Positions 8,516-18,462 are shown, numbered from the stretch's first letter. The stretch is DNA of 64,000 nt from an uncultured Oscillospiraceae bacterium (GCA_947629795.1 CANRFC010000009.1:1-64000); one strand, 5' to 3'. Numbers and translations: made by a program. Notes: generated by a model from the letters alone, not told the origin.

Positions 8516-8663
8516 GGCTGCGCCTCCATCATTTTAAAGTCTGCTCCTAAGATGCGGCGTTTTCCTTCCGGCTATACCAGGCGGATTTTGACAAAAGAGG
8601 GCGGGTTTGCATCCCCCGGGCTTGTGCGGATCGCCAAAAATGGAGAAAACAGAAAATTGGGAC

Positions 8664-8692
8664 TTTACATTATCGCTTTAGCGTGCTAATAT
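8664..8692 (+). promoter_or_regulatory. Sigma-A promoter of the amino acid ABC operon
   Basis: TTTACA (8664-8669) and TAATAT (8687-8692) are spaced 17 bp apart. The -10 lies in an imperfect inverted repeat (TTAGCGTGCTAA, TATGCTAATG) that could be an operator. Confidence 0.75.
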
Positions 8693-8750
8693 GCTAATGT
8701 ACTAAAAAACAGCGCCTCCCAAAACACGGCGCGAACTGGAGGATATGAAT

Positions 8751-9632
8751 ATGAAAAAGCTCACTTGCCTGTCCCTTGCCGCCGCCCTGACCCTCTCCCT
8801 GGCCGCCTGCGGCGGCGGGACCGCCCAGTCCCAGGCCCCCGCCGAGAGTAAAGCCCCCGCTGAATCCGCCGCCCCCGTGGAGTCCACCGCTCCTGTGGAG
8901 AGCGCCGCTCCTGCCGGGGACTCCGACAAGCAGTATGTCCAGGACAAGGGCACCCTGATCATCGGCATCACCGACTTCGCCCCCATGGACTACCAGGACG
9001 AGAAGGGCAACTGGATCGGCTTTGACGCCGACATGGCCGCGGCCTTCGCCGAGAGCCTGGGGGTCACCCCCGAGTTCCAGATCATCACCGACTGGGACGC
9101 CAAGGTCATGGAGCTGGAGAGCAAGACGGTGGACGTGGTGTGGAACGGCATGACCCTCACCAAGGACGTCCTGGCCGCCATGGAGTGCTCCAACGCCTAC
9201 TGCAACAACGCCCAGGTGGTGGTGGTCCCCGCCGACAAGGCCGATCAGTACCAGACCGTGGAGAGCGTGAAGGGCCTGAGCTTCGCCGTGGAGAACGGCT
9301 CGGCGGGCCAGGAGCAGGTGGAGGCCCTGGGGGCGGAATACACTCCCGTCCAGGACCAGGCCACCACCCTCATGGAGGTCAAGGCCGGCACCGCTGACGC
9401 CGCCGTCATCGACTCCCTCATGGCCGGCGCCATGGTGGGCGAGGGCACCGGCTTCGAGGACCTGGCCTACACCGTGGGCCTCAACGCCGAGGAGTACGGC
9501 GTGGGCTTCCGCAAGGGCTCCGACCTGGCCGCCGAGCTCAACCAGTTCTTCAAGGATACCTACGCCGACGGCTCCATGCAGGAGTGTGCCGAGAAGTACG
9601 GCGTCCAGGCCGCCCTCATCGAGCAGAAGTAA
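8751..9632 (+). CDS. Polar amino acid ABC transporter, substrate-binding lipoprotein
   Basis: A lipoprotein of about 293 residues with a clear lipobox (LSLAAC, Cys20) and a Ser/Ala/Pro/Glu-rich linker of tandem APAES-like units. A family 3 solute-binding domain follows, beginning LIIGITDFAPMDYQD. The typical WIGFDADMAAAFAESLGV and WDAKVMELESKTVDVVWNGM segments are present. The substrate cannot be told from sequence; a polar amino acid is expected. The ATG at 8751 is chosen over one two codons upstream because GGAGG lies 8 bases before it. It is the first gene of a transporter operon. Confidence 0.88.
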   Translation: MKKLTCLSLAAALTLSLAACGGGTAQSQAPAESKAPAESAAPVESTAPVESAAPAGDSDKQYVQDKGTLIIGITDFAPMDYQDEKGNWIGFDADMAAAFAESLGVTPEFQIITDWDAKVMELESKTVDVVWNGMTLTKDVLAAMECSNAYCNNAQVVVVPADKADQYQTVESVKGLSFAVENGSAGQEQVEALGAEYTPVQDQATTLMEVKAGTADAAVIDSLMAGAMVGEGTGFEDLAYTVGLNAEEYGVGFRKGSDLAAELNQFFKDTYADGSMQECAEKYGVQAALIEQK

Positions 9633-9664
9633 GCTCCGAACCAACATAACGCACAAAAAAGAAT

Positions 9665-9702
9665 GGGGAAAAAGCAGAGGGGAAGTCCCGCTGCTTTTTC
9701 CC
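9665..9702 (+). terminator. Intercistronic hairpin after the binding-protein gene
   Basis: GGGAAAAAGCAG and CTGCTTTTTCCC form a 12-bp stem in the 80-base gap between binding protein and permease. Such hairpins often stabilise the upstream mRNA or partly terminate, giving an excess of binding protein over permease. Confidence 0.6.
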
Positions 9703-9724
9703 ATGAAATGAGGTGCCTGCCGGC

Positions 9725-10402
9725 GTGGAACAGTTCACCACCGTCATCGGAGCCCTGAACGTGGGCTTTTACCAGACGCTCAAGCTCTTTTTCGTCACCC
9801 TCCTGGGCTCCATCCCCCTGGGCCTGGTGGTCTCCTTCGGCTCCATGAGCCGCTTTGCCCCCCTGCGGTGGCTCACCCGCACCGTGGTGTGGGTCATCCG
9901 GGGCACCCCTCTGATGCTCCAGCTCTACATCATCTTCTTCATCCCCGGTATGGTCCTCCCCGGGGGCTCCCCCTGGCCGGCGGGGTACTCCGGGCGGTTC
10001 CTGGCCGCCAGCGTGGCCTTCATCATCAACTACGCCTGCTACTTCTCGGAAATTTACCGGGGGGGCATCCAGGGGGTGCCCGCAGGGCAGCAGGAGGCCG
10101 GCCTGGTGCTGGGTCTGACCAAAAGGCAGATCTTCTTCAAGGTCACCCTTCTGCAGATGGTCAAGCGCATCGTGCCCCCCATGTCCAACGAGATCATCAC
10201 TCTGGTGAAGGACACCTCCCTGGCCACCGTCATCTCCATCCAGGAGATCATCTGGGCGGGCAAGGCGTTTTTGAAGTCCTCCCACGGGTATTCCGGGCTC
10301 ATGTGGCCCATGTTCTTCACCGGCGTGTACTTCCTGGCCTTCAGCGGGGTGCTCACTCTGCTCTTCGACGCCCTGGAGAAGAAGCTGGACTATTTTAAAT
10401 GA
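9725..10402 (+). CDS. Polar amino acid ABC transporter, permease
   Basis: An integral membrane protein of about 225 residues of the HisM/GlnP type with about five membrane segments. It carries the family signatures RGTPLMLQLYIIF and the EAA loop (GIQGVPAGQQEAGLVLGL). Being the only permease here, it probably works as a homodimer with the ATPase encoded just downstream. The GTG at 9725 follows GAGGTG by 9 bases; a GTG at 9713 would add four residues. Confidence 0.9.
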   Translation: MEQFTTVIGALNVGFYQTLKLFFVTLLGSIPLGLVVSFGSMSRFAPLRWLTRTVVWVIRGTPLMLQLYIIFFIPGMVLPGGSPWPAGYSGRFLAASVAFIINYACYFSEIYRGGIQGVPAGQQEAGLVLGLTKRQIFFKVTLLQMVKRIVPPMSNEIITLVKDTSLATVISIQEIIWAGKAFLKSSHGYSGLMWPMFFTGVYFLAFSGVLTLLFDALEKKLDYFK

Positions 10403-10415
10403 GGGAGGGAGAACC

Positions 10416-11177
10416 ATGGCTCTGTTAGAGGTCAAGAACATCGAAAAGCACTTCGGCGATACCCAGGTCCTCCGGGACATCTCCTTCTCCCTCACCGAGG
10501 GGCAGGCCCTGGCCATCATCGGCTCCTCGGGCAGCGGCAAGACCACCCTCCTGCGGTGCCTGAACTTCCTGGAGACCCCGGACAGCGGCACCATTGCCGT
10601 ACGGGACAAGGTCATCTTCGACGCCGCCGACCCCACCACCCAGCTGGAGGGGGAGGTCCGGGAGAAGCGGCTCCACTTCGGGCTGGTGTTCCAGAATTTC
10701 AACCTCTTCCCCCAGTACACCGCCCTCCAGAACGTGACCCTGGCCCTCCACCTCCGGGACGAGGGGAACAAGCACCGGGAGGCCATCGACGACCGGGGCC
10801 GGGAGCTGCTGGAGCAGATGGGCCTGGCCGACCGGGCGGGGCACTACCCCCACCAGCTCTCCGGCGGCCAGCAGCAGCGGGTGGCCATCGCCCGGGCCCT
10901 GGCCCTGAAGCCCGACATCCTCTGCTTTGACGAGCCCACCTCCGCCCTGGACCCCGAGCTCACCGGGGAGGTGCTGAAGGTCATCCGGGGCCTGGCCGAG
11001 CAGAAGACCACCATGATCATCGTCACCCACGAGATGGCCTTTGCCCGGGACGTGGCCGACGAGGTCATCTTCATGGACGAGGGGGTCATCGTGGAGCAGG
11101 GCCCGGCCCGGGAGGTCATCGGCAATCCCCGGGAGGAGCGCACCCGCCAGTTCCTGTCCCGCTACTCGGAGACCTGA
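10416..11177 (+). CDS. Polar amino acid ABC transporter, ATPase
   Basis: A 253-residue cytosolic ABC ATPase of the GlnQ/HisP type. Motifs are Walker A GSSGSGKTT, Q-loop GLVFQNFNLFP, signature LSGGQQQR, Walker B ILCFDEPTSALDPE and H-loop VTHEM. It is preceded by GGGAGGG and lies 13 bases after the permease. It completes a minimal importer (binding protein, permease, ATPase) transcribed as one unit. Confidence 0.94.
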   Translation: MALLEVKNIEKHFGDTQVLRDISFSLTEGQALAIIGSSGSGKTTLLRCLNFLETPDSGTIAVRDKVIFDAADPTTQLEGEVREKRLHFGLVFQNFNLFPQYTALQNVTLALHLRDEGNKHREAIDDRGRELLEQMGLADRAGHYPHQLSGGQQQRVAIARALALKPDILCFDEPTSALDPELTGEVLKVIRGLAEQKTTMIIVTHEMAFARDVADEVIFMDEGVIVEQGPAREVIGNPREERTRQFLSRYSET

Positions 11178-11186
11178 GGGCAGAAA

Positions 11187-11218
11187 AAACGTCTCTCCCA
11201 CCGGGAGAGACGTTTTGT
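11187..11218. terminator. Intrinsic terminator of the amino acid ABC operon
   Basis: AAAACGTCTCTCCC and GGGAGAGACGTTTT pair perfectly around a short loop and are followed by TGTCG. The A-rich 5' side would also serve the opposite strand. Confidence 0.88.
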
Positions 11219-11302
11219 CGTGAAAAAAAGGGGCCGGCAGAGCCAAAAAAGAGGGGGGATGAGACCCGAAAACGGGCAGTAAGAGCACTGGAAAAAGGGG
11301 GC

Positions 11303-11923
11303 TCAGGAGGGGTTTTCCACGTGGGCCCGGATGCGCTGGATGATCATCTGCAGCGCCACCAGGTTGCGCCCGCCCTCGGGGACAATGAGGTCGGCGTACT
11401 TCTTGGAGGGCTCCACAAAGGCCTCGTGCATGGGCTTGACGGTGGTGAGGTACTGGCTGACCACCGAGTCCAGGGTGCGGCCCCGGTCCTTCACGTCCCG
11501 CATGAGCCGGCGGAGGATGCGCACATCGGCGTCGGTGTCCACAAAGATCTTGATGTCCATCAGGTCCCGCAGGGCGGCGTTTTCAAAGATCAGGATGCCC
11601 TCCACGATGACCACCTTGGCGGGGGAGACCTGGACGGTCACCGAGGAGCGGTTGTGGACGGTGTAGTCGTAAGTAGGGCACTGGATGGTCTGCCCGGCCT
11701 TGAGGGCGGTGAGGTCCCGGACAAACCGGTCGGTGTCGAAGGAGTCGGGGTGGTCGTAGTTGAGCTTGCACCGCTCCTCAAAGGGCATATCGTCGTGGGC
11801 CTTGTAGTAGTTGTCGTGGTTGAGCACCGACACGTCGGGCCCGAACTGCTTTTTGATCTCCTCGGTCAGGGTGGTCTTTCCCGAGCCGGTGCCCCCGGCG
11901 ATGCCAATGATCATAATGTCCAT
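11303..11923 (-). CDS. udk: Uridine kinase
   Basis: A 206-residue P-loop kinase that phosphorylates uridine and cytidine to their monophosphates in pyrimidine salvage. Walker A is GIAGGTGSGKTT at residues 7-18. Family motifs HDNYYK, NYDHPDSFD, PTYDYTVHNR and VVIVEGILIF are all present. The length is standard. A GGGGGG site lies upstream of the ATG; a second ATG three codons in is also possible. The gene stands alone between convergent and divergent neighbours. Confidence 0.95.
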   Translation of the reverse strand: MDIMIIGIAGGTGSGKTTLTEEIKKQFGPDVSVLNHDNYYKAHDDMPFEERCKLNYDHPDSFDTDRFVRDLTALKAGQTIQCPTYDYTVHNRSSVTVQVSPAKVVIVEGILIFENAALRDLMDIKIFVDTDADVRILRRLMRDVKDRGRTLDSVVSQYLTTVKPMHEAFVEPSKKYADLIVPEGGRNLVALQMIIQRIRAHVENPS

Positions 11924-12055
11924 CCAAACGTCCCCCCGCTTTTATTTTGTCGATATCCATGGGCAGGGCGCCCCGGAAACCATGCCGTGACAGCCGCTCC
12001 TGGGATATCATAGCATATTTTCCCCACTTTTGGTAGGGGGCGGGCGAAAAAAACC

Positions 12056-12084
12056 TTGCAATTCCGTGAAAACTGTGCTAAGAT
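12056..12084 (+). promoter_or_regulatory. Sigma-A promoter of secG
   Basis: TTGCAA (12056-12061) and TAAGAT (12079-12084) with a 17-bp spacer lie 57 bp before the GTG start of secG. Confidence 0.75.
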
Positions 12085-12141
12085 AGGTTCCACGCGATAT
12101 AGGGGTGTTTTATGCCCTGTTTTTGAAAGGAACGATGAATC

Positions 12142-12375
12142 GTGGTAAAGATGATCCTGACGGTGCTCCAGGTGCTCCTGGGCCTCTTCCTCATTGTGGT
12201 GGTCCTCCTTCAGGAGGGTAAGACCTCCGGCCTGTCCGGGGCCATCTCCGGCGGCGCCGACACCTTCCTGTCCAAGAACAAGGCCAAGAGCTGGGACGCC
12301 AAACTGGCCCGCTGGACCAAGTGGGTGGCCATCGCCTTCGTGGTGCTGACCTTTGTCATCTCCCTGGTGAAATAA
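12142..12375 (+). CDS. secG: Preprotein translocase subunit SecG
   Basis: A 77-residue protein with two hydrophobic membrane helices (about 3-24 and 57-76). They are joined by the conserved segment LLQEGKTSGLSGAISGGAD, typical of SecG. It assists SecYE in protein export. The start is GTG, preceded by GAAAGGAACG. It sits just before rnr, the usual Firmicutes arrangement, but a terminator separates the two genes. Confidence 0.94.
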   Translation: MVKMILTVLQVLLGLFLIVVVLLQEGKTSGLSGAISGGADTFLSKNKAKSWDAKLARWTKWVAIAFVVLTFVISLVK

Positions 12376-12382
12376 GGAAGAG

Positions 12383-12413
12383 ACGCCCTCCCCGAAGCGG
12401 GAGGGCGTTTTTC
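12383..12413 (+). terminator. Terminator after secG
   Basis: A 10-bp perfect stem (12383-12392 with 12399-12408) is followed by TTTTTC. Confidence 0.85.
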
Positions 12414-12474
12414 TGCCCTGGGGCGGGTATAATAGGCCCAAGAGAAACTTACTACTTTGAAATCGAGGAAAATT

Positions 12475-14547
12475 ATGTCGAAAACGATCCAAAAGGAACT
12501 GATCAAAGGAACTTACCAGGCCGCCGGCCGGGGGATGGGCTATCTCATCCCCCAGGGACAACGGGCTAAGGAGAACGACTGCTTCGTGCCCCAGGGCTGC
12601 GCCGGCGGGGCCTGGGACGGAGACGAGGTGGAGGCCCAGCTCACCGGGTGGGACCCCATGCGCCCTGACCGGCCCACGGCCAAGGTCATCCGGGTCATCA
12701 CCCGGAGCAACAAGAAAGTCACCGGCACGGTGGAGCGCCAGGGGCGGGAGCTGTGGCTCCGGCCGGACAACGACCGTCTGCCCCCGGTAAAGCTCTCCGC
12801 CGGGAAGCTCCGGGCCCGGGCGGGACAGAAGATGGCGGCGGCGGTGACCTCCTTCGGCACCGCCCATCTGCCTCCCCTGGGGGCGGTGAAGGAGGACTTC
12901 GGCCCCGCCGGGTCCCGCCGGGCCTCGGTGGAGGCCATCCTGTACCAGAAGGACATCTGCCGGGAATTTCCGCCCCAAGCCCTCTCTCAGGCCCAGGGGG
13001 CGCCCCAGACGGTCTCCGAAGCCGAGTTGGCGGGACGGCTGGACCTGCGGGAGAAGACGGTCATCACCATCGACGGGGCCTCCTCCAAGGACCTGGACGA
13101 CGCGGTGAGCCTGGAAAAGGACGAAAAGGGCAACTGGGTCCTGGGGGTCCACATCGCCGACGTGAGCCACTATGTGCCCTACGGCTCGGCCCTGGACCAG
13201 GAGGCCTGGACCCGGGGGACCAGCGTGTACTTCGCCGACCAGGTCATCCCCATGCTGCCGGTGGAGCTCTCCAACGGCATCTGCTCCCTCAATCCCGGGG
13301 TGGACCGGCTGACCCTGTCCTGCTTTGTCACCCTCACGGCCAAGGGGGAGCCGGTGGGGCATGAACTGAAGGAGAGCGTCATCCGCTCCACCGAGCGGAT
13401 GACCTACGGCGACTGCAATACCCTTCTGAAGGGCGGAGACAAAGCCCTGGAGGAGCGCTACGCCCACATCCTGCCCATGCTCCGGGACATGGCAAAGCTG
13501 GCCAGGGCGCTGCAAAAGCGGCGCTTTGCCCGGGGGAGCCTGGACCTGGAGACCCAGGAGAGCTATATCCTCTGCGACGACGCCGGCGCTCCGGTGGATG
13601 TGGTGGCCAGGGGCCAGGGGGAGAGCGAGAAGATCATCGAGGACTTCATGCTCATCGCCAACGAGACGGTGGCCGAGCACCTGTGCAAGCTCCAGAAGCC
13701 GGCGGTGTACCGGGTCCACGAAAAGCCCTCCCAGGAGAAGGTGGACGCCCTGAGGGCCATGCTCTCCCCCCTGGGGTTCTCCCTCAAGGACGGCAGCAGC
13801 CAGAGCTATCAAAAGGCGGTGGACGCCTTCCGGGACACCCCCCGGGCAGCGGCGGTGTCCATGATGGTGCTGCGCAGCCTGATGAAGGCCCGGTACGCCC
13901 CGGAGAACCTGGGGCATTTCGGGCTCTCGGCCCCCTACTACTGCCACTTCACCTCCCCCATCCGGCGGTATCCCGACCTGATGGTCCACCGCAGCGTCCA
14001 CGCCCTTCTGGAGAAGGACGGGAAGGCCGAAAAGGTGCTGCAGGGGGCCTGCCAGCGGGCCGCCGAGCAGTCCTCCCAGCGGGAGCTGGCAGCCCAGAGC
14101 GCCGAGCGGGACATCGACAAGCTGTACTTTGCTGAATATATGACCGCCCACCTGGGGGAGACCTTTGCCGCGGCGGTGTCCGGGGTCACCCGGTTCGGGC
14201 TCTTCGCCGCCCTGCCCTCGGGGGTGGAGGGGCTCATCCCGGTGGAGACCCTCCCCGAGGACCGCTATGTCTACGACGAGGTCCATCTGACCCTCTCCGG
14301 GGAGCGGACAGGGCGGGAATTCACCTTCGGGATGCCCCTGGATGTGGTGTGCGTCAGCGCCGACCCGGGCACGGGCCGGGTGGAGTTCCGTCTCCCCGGC
14401 CGGGAAGAGGCCCCGGGACGGGAGCCGGGCCGGAGCGTCAAGGTCCCCCGGGAGCCCAAGGCCCCCAAGGGAAAGCCCCGGAAGGGCCGGGGGAGCCGGA
14501 GCGCCATGCACGTGCCCAAGGGGCGGAAAAGCGGAAAACGGCGGTAA
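12475..14547 (+). CDS. rnr: Ribonuclease R
   Basis: A 690-residue processive 3'-5' exoribonuclease. After an N-terminal cold-shock-like region comes the RNB catalytic domain with ITIDGASSKDLDDAVSLE, where the Asp cluster binds Mg. Then come HIADVSHYV and SAPYYCHFTSPIRRYPDL. A C-terminal S1 domain begins near FAAAVSGVTRFGLFAAL. A basic Pro/Lys/Arg/Gly tail of about 50 residues (KAPKGKPRKGRGSR) fits RNA binding. The ATG at 12475 follows GAGGAAAA and is better than the TTG six codons upstream. A TATAAT at 12428-12433, just past the secG terminator, is the likely -10 of its own promoter. No smpB follows. Confidence 0.95.
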   Translation: MSKTIQKELIKGTYQAAGRGMGYLIPQGQRAKENDCFVPQGCAGGAWDGDEVEAQLTGWDPMRPDRPTAKVIRVITRSNKKVTGTVERQGRELWLRPDNDRLPPVKLSAGKLRARAGQKMAAAVTSFGTAHLPPLGAVKEDFGPAGSRRASVEAILYQKDICREFPPQALSQAQGAPQTVSEAELAGRLDLREKTVITIDGASSKDLDDAVSLEKDEKGNWVLGVHIADVSHYVPYGSALDQEAWTRGTSVYFADQVIPMLPVELSNGICSLNPGVDRLTLSCFVTLTAKGEPVGHELKESVIRSTERMTYGDCNTLLKGGDKALEERYAHILPMLRDMAKLARALQKRRFARGSLDLETQESYILCDDAGAPVDVVARGQGESEKIIEDFMLIANETVAEHLCKLQKPAVYRVHEKPSQEKVDALRAMLSPLGFSLKDGSSQSYQKAVDAFRDTPRAAAVSMMVLRSLMKARYAPENLGHFGLSAPYYCHFTSPIRRYPDLMVHRSVHALLEKDGKAEKVLQGACQRAAEQSSQRELAAQSAERDIDKLYFAEYMTAHLGETFAAAVSGVTRFGLFAALPSGVEGLIPVETLPEDRYVYDEVHLTLSGERTGREFTFGMPLDVVCVSADPGTGRVEFRLPGREEAPGREPGRSVKVPREPKAPKGKPRKGRGSRSAMHVPKGRKSGKRR

Positions 14548-14570
14548 GAGAAAACGGGACCGAACCAGCA

Positions 14571-14600
14571 AAAAGGCCGGCGGAGACGCCGGCCTTTTCC
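14571..14600. terminator. Bidirectional terminator between rnr and the flippase gene
   Basis: AAAAGGCCGGCG and CGCCGGCCTTTT form a perfect 12-bp stem with a GAGA loop between two convergent genes. Confidence 0.88.
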
Positions 14601-14667
14601 GCGCCCGTCAGGGGCCTCCCGGCTCCTGACAGCCCCTTGCAGACCCCTCTTCCCTGCGCGCCGTGTC

Positions 14668-16179
14668 TCAGCCCTGCCCCGGCCGGGCCGCTCCCATGGC
14701 CTTCATGGCCCCCAGATAGACCAGGGCGGCAAAGGCCAGCGTGACAGCGCACCGCGGCCACGCCCCCATCCCGGACCCCGCCAGGACCCGGAGAAGGAGG
14801 TTGGCATCCAGGGCCGCCAGGGCAGCGGCCAGGCCGGGGGCCAGGACCCAGCGGAACCAGTCGGGCCGCAGCCCCAGGGCCCTTCGCACCGCGTGCCAGT
14901 TGAGCCACAGCCCCAGGACGGTGGAGAGGACCAGCCCCTCCACATAGCCCCGGAGCCCCACCCCCGGCCGGCCCATGCGCACCCAGGTCACCAGGAGCTG
15001 GAAGGCCCCGGAGATCAGGGAGTTCCGGGCGTGGACCTTCTGCCGTCCCAGGCCGTTGAGGCAGGCGCCCAGCACCGCCTCGCCGCAGGAGAGCACCACC
15101 CCCAGGGCCAGGGGAGCGGCGAAGGCCCCGGCGTCGGGCTCCCGGAAGAGGAGCCTTCCCAGGGTGGGAGAGAGCACCGCCAGCACTCCGGCGGCGGGGA
15201 GGATGCACGCCGCGGCGGCGGAAAGGGCCCGGTCCACCTGCCGCCCCGCCAGGTCCCGGCGACCCAGAGCCTCCCACCGGGCCAGCCGGGGCACCAGCAC
15301 CAGGGACATGGCTCCGATCAGGGCGGTGGGAAGGGAGAGCATGGGCACCGTCATGCCGCACAGCACCCCGAACTCCCCCATGGCCACATCCACCCGGGCC
15401 CCCGAGTGGACCAGCCGCTGGGGGATCATCACCGAGGTGGCCGCCCCCATGAGGTTGCCCAGCAGGGCGGTCCACCCGATGGGCAGGGCGATGGCGCGCA
15501 CCCGCCGCCGGAGGGCGGCGGGACACGTCCCCTCCCCCGCCGCCCCCGCCTGGGCGCGGCGATAGAGCAGGGTGAGGGTCAGGGCGGAGAAGACCTCGCA
15601 GAGGATCATGCCGCAGAGGATGAGGCCCACCGAGCCCTCGGGGCTCCGGGGCAGGAACCGCCAGAGGAGCCCCAGCACCGCCCCGGCCCGGATGACCTGC
15701 TCGCAGATCTCGGTCACCGCCGGCGCGGTGACCTGTCCCGCGCCGTAGAAGTAGTGCTTGTGGATGTTCTCCAGCCCGGTGAGGAGGACGCAGGGCAGGA
15801 TGAGCAGCACCCCCAGCCGGGTCCGGGCGTCCCCCAGCAGCCGCACCGAGATCCAGTCGGACAGGGGGGCGGCCAGGGCCGCCACCGCCAGGAAGGCGAT
15901 GAGGAAGCCCAGCACGCACTCCCGCACCACCTGGCCCGCCGCCCGGCGGTCTCCCAGGGCGTGGTACTGGGCGGTGAGGTTGGAGCAGGCCACGGTGAAG
16001 CCCACCGCCGTCAGGGACATGACCACCGAGAGCACGGGCATCACAAGTTGGTAAAGGCCCATCACCTGGGCCCCCACCGTCCGGGACAGGGCCACCCGGT
16101 AGAGGAAGCCCACCGCCTGGGAAAAAAGGCTCACGGCGGTGAGCAGCGCGGTAGAACCCGCGGCGGACAAGGCTTTCAC
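14668..16179 (-). CDS. SpoVB/MurJ-like polysaccharide flippase (MOP superfamily)
   Basis: A 503-residue membrane protein with about 14 hydrophobic segments. The opening residues (ALLTAVSLFSQAVGFLYRVA) and the motif MGLYQLVMPVLSVVMSLTAVG are typical of the stage V sporulation protein B branch of oligosaccharide flippases. Members export lipid-linked wall precursors or cortex material. The spore role is plausible for a Clostridium but is not shown by context; MurJ-type lipid II flipping is the alternative. It is a single gene reading away from the glycogen operon. Confidence 0.82.
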   Translation of the reverse strand: MKALSAAGSTALLTAVSLFSQAVGFLYRVALSRTVGAQVMGLYQLVMPVLSVVMSLTAVGFTVACSNLTAQYHALGDRRAAGQVVRECVLGFLIAFLAVAALAAPLSDWISVRLLGDARTRLGVLLILPCVLLTGLENIHKHYFYGAGQVTAPAVTEICEQVIRAGAVLGLLWRFLPRSPEGSVGLILCGMILCEVFSALTLTLLYRRAQAGAAGEGTCPAALRRRVRAIALPIGWTALLGNLMGAATSVMIPQRLVHSGARVDVAMGEFGVLCGMTVPMLSLPTALIGAMSLVLVPRLARWEALGRRDLAGRQVDRALSAAAACILPAAGVLAVLSPTLGRLLFREPDAGAFAAPLALGVVLSCGEAVLGACLNGLGRQKVHARNSLISGAFQLLVTWVRMGRPGVGLRGYVEGLVLSTVLGLWLNWHAVRRALGLRPDWFRWVLAPGLAAALAALDANLLLRVLAGSGMGAWPRCAVTLAFAALVYLGAMKAMGAARPGQG

Positions 16180-16297
16180 GGCGGCTTCCCCCCTCTTCCT
16201 TCACATTGGTACAGCCTATTCCTCCGGCCTGTCCCCTATGTGGACCGGGCCCGTTTCCCCCTTCAGAAACTTATTTCTCCTTTCCGGCGATTCGGCC

Positions 16298-16326
16298 TTG
16301 ACCTTTGTGGACAGGGGTTGTATAAT
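16298..16326 (+). promoter_or_regulatory. Strong sigma-A promoter of the glycogen operon
   Basis: TTGACC (16298-16303), a 17-bp spacer and TATAAT (16321-16326) precede glgB by about 100 bases. A second TATAAT at 16364-16369 lacks a good -35. The rest of the 16180-16427 gap shows no gene. Confidence 0.85.
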
Positions 16327-16427
16327 TTATACAAATCCAACTGGGGCATTTGGGAGTATTGTGTATAATTTTGGCTTATCCTCCCGGTCCCGGTCGGCAG
16401 CCGCACCACACTCTGGAGGGGATCCCA

Positions 16428-18377
16428 ATGAAAAAAGACGATCAGGCCGCCCTGCTTCAGCGCTTTGCCCAGGGCAAGGAGGGCCATCTGCAGGACTATT
16501 TCGGCGCCCACCCCGAGAGCCGGGACGGCCGGGAGGGCTATGTCTTCCGGGTGTGGGCCCCCAACGCCCGGGAGGTCTGTCTCATGGGCGAGTTCAACGG
16601 CTGGAACGAGACCGACCACCCCATGACCGCCCTGGAGGGCGGCGTGTGGGAGCTCTTCGTCCCCGGCCTGGAGCGCTACGCCTCCTATAAATATATGGTC
16701 CGGGGCAAGAGCGGCGAGGACCGGGCCAAGGCCGACCCCTTCGCCTTCCACGCCGAGACCCGGCCGGGCAACGCTTCCAAGCTCTTCGACCTGGAGGGCT
16801 ACCAGTGGGGGGATTCCTCCTGGCTGGACCACCGGGCCAAGCACCTGGTCTATTCCGCCCCCGCCAACATCTATGAGCTCCATCTGGGCTCCTGGCGGCG
16901 CACCGGGGAGGATGAATTCCTCTCCTACCGGGACATCGCCGAGCATCTGGTGCCCTACCTCAAGGAGATGGGCTACACCCACGTGGAGTTTTTGCCCGTG
17001 ATGGAGCACCCCCTGGACGCCTCCTGGGGGTATCAGTGCACCGGCTACTTCGCCGCCACCAGCCGCTACGGCACCCCCCACGACCTGATGTACCTCATCG
17101 ACCAGCTCCACCAGGCGGGCATCGGGGTCATCCTGGACTGGGTGCCCTCCCACTTCCCCCGGGACGGCTTCGGCCTGTACCACTTCGACGGCGGGCCCTG
17201 CTATGAGTACGCCGACCCCCGGAAGGGAGAGCACAAGGAGTGGGGCACCATGGTCTTCGACTACGGCCGGCCGGAGGTGCGCTCCTTCCTCATCTCCTCC
17301 GCCCTGTTCTGGCTGGAGCAGTACCACGCCGACGGCCTGCGGGTGGACGCGGTGGCTTCCATGCTCTACCTGGACTACAACCGCCAGGGGGGCGAGTGGA
17401 TCCCCAACATCCACGGCGGCCACGAGAATCTGGAGGCGGTGAGCTTCCTCCAGGAGCTCAACTCCACCGTCTTCGCCGCCCACCCCGACGTGCTGATGAT
17501 CGCCGAGGAGTCCACCGCCTGGCCCATGGTGACCAAGCCGGCCTCTGACGGGGGCCTGGGGTTCAACCTGAAGTGGAACATGGGCTGGATGAACGACATG
17601 CAGCACTACATCAAGCTGGACCCCTACTTCCGGCAGTATAACCACAAGGATATCACCTTCTCCTTCATGTACGCCTTCTCGGAGAACTTCGTGCTCCCCT
17701 TCTCCCACGACGAGGTGGTCCACATGAAGGGCTCCCTGATGAACAAGATGCCGGGGGACGAGACCCAGAAGTTCGCCGGGGTGCGGGTCTTCTACACCTA
17801 TATGCTCACCCACCCGGGCAAGAAGCTGATGATGATGGGCTCGGAGTTCGGCCAGTGGAACGAGTGGCACTTTGAGCACTCCCTGGACTGGCATCTGCTG
17901 GACGAGACCCAGGAGTGGAGCCTGCCCTACCGGCAGACCCACGCCTTCTTCAAGGCCGCCAACGAGATGTACCTGAAGTACCCCCAGCTCTGGGAGATCG
18001 ACTTCAGCTGGGAGGGCTTCCAGTGGCTGGAGGCCAATGACAACACGGGCAACACCGTCATCTTCCTGCGCAAGGACAGGAAGGGCGAGTTCCTGGTGGT
18101 GGCCTGCAACTTCTCTCCCGTCCACCGGGAGGGCTACCGGGTGGGGGTGCCTGTGGCGGGCAAGTACCAGGTGATCCTCAACTCCGACGAGGAGCGCTTC
18201 GGCGGCACGGGCGCCGGGGATACCGGGCTGCTCCCCACCGAAAAGGTCTCCTGCCACGGCCAGGACCAGTCCATCCAAATCGACCTGCCCCCCATGAGCG
18301 CCGTAGTCCTCCGCTGCGCCCGGAAAAACCCGGTGCGCAAGCCCAAGGCGGCCGGCAAAAAGACTGCCGGCAAATAG
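16428..18377 (+). CDS. glgB: 1,4-alpha-glucan branching enzyme
   Basis: A 649-residue GH13 enzyme that introduces alpha-1,6 branches into glycogen. A CBM48 module lies near residues 35-105 ([21 protein letters not shown]). The catalytic barrel carries the nucleophile Asp307 in [10 protein letters not shown], the acid/base Glu in IAEEST (about 360) and Asp428 in FSHDEVV. The long N1 domain of E. coli GlgB is absent, as in other Firmicutes. The C-terminus ends in a Lys-rich tail. The ATG at 16428 follows CTGGAGGGG; in-frame upstream codons would lie in the promoter. It is the first gene of glgBCDA. Confidence 0.95.
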   Translation: MKKDDQAALLQRFAQGKEGHLQDYFGAHPESRDGREGYVFRVWAPNAREVCLMGEFNGWNETDHPMTALEGGVWELFVPGLERYASYKYMVRGKSGEDRAKADPFAFHAETRPGNASKLFDLEGYQWGDSSWLDHRAKHLVYSAPANIYELHLGSWRRTGEDEFLSYRDIAEHLVPYLKEMGYTHVEFLPVMEHPLDASWGYQCTGYFAATSRYGTPHDLMYLIDQLHQAGIGVILDWVPSHFPRDGFGLYHFDGGPCYEYADPRKGEHKEWGTMVFDYGRPEVRSFLISSALFWLEQYHADGLRVDAVASMLYLDYNRQGGEWIPNIHGGHENLEAVSFLQELNSTVFAAHPDVLMIAEESTAWPMVTKPASDGGLGFNLKWNMGWMNDMQHYIKLDPYFRQYNHKDITFSFMYAFSENFVLPFSHDEVVHMKGSLMNKMPGDETQKFAGVRVFYTYMLTHPGKKLMMMGSEFGQWNEWHFEHSLDWHLLDETQEWSLPYRQTHAFFKAANEMYLKYPQLWEIDFSWEGFQWLEANDNTGNTVIFLRKDRKGEFLVVACNFSPVHREGYRVGVPVAGKYQVILNSDEERFGGTGAGDTGLLPTEKVSCHGQDQSIQIDLPPMSAVVLRCARKNPVRKPKAAGKKTAGK

Positions 18378-18462
18378 GGCGCCCACTCTCCCCGGAAAAA
18401 CCACGCGATGCGTGTTTTTCGACCCCTTCTGCCTGTTTCCATCCATTTTAAGAGGTGATCTG

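Noticed and set aside
8516..8660. T-box or amino acid riboswitch ahead of the amino acid ABC operon
   Set aside because: The promoter at 8664 lies only about 50 bases before the first start codon, leaving no room for a leader aptamer.
11911..14571. An 886-codon minus-strand frame across secG and rnr
   Set aside because: Antisense to two certain genes, with composition typical of high-GC shadow frames.
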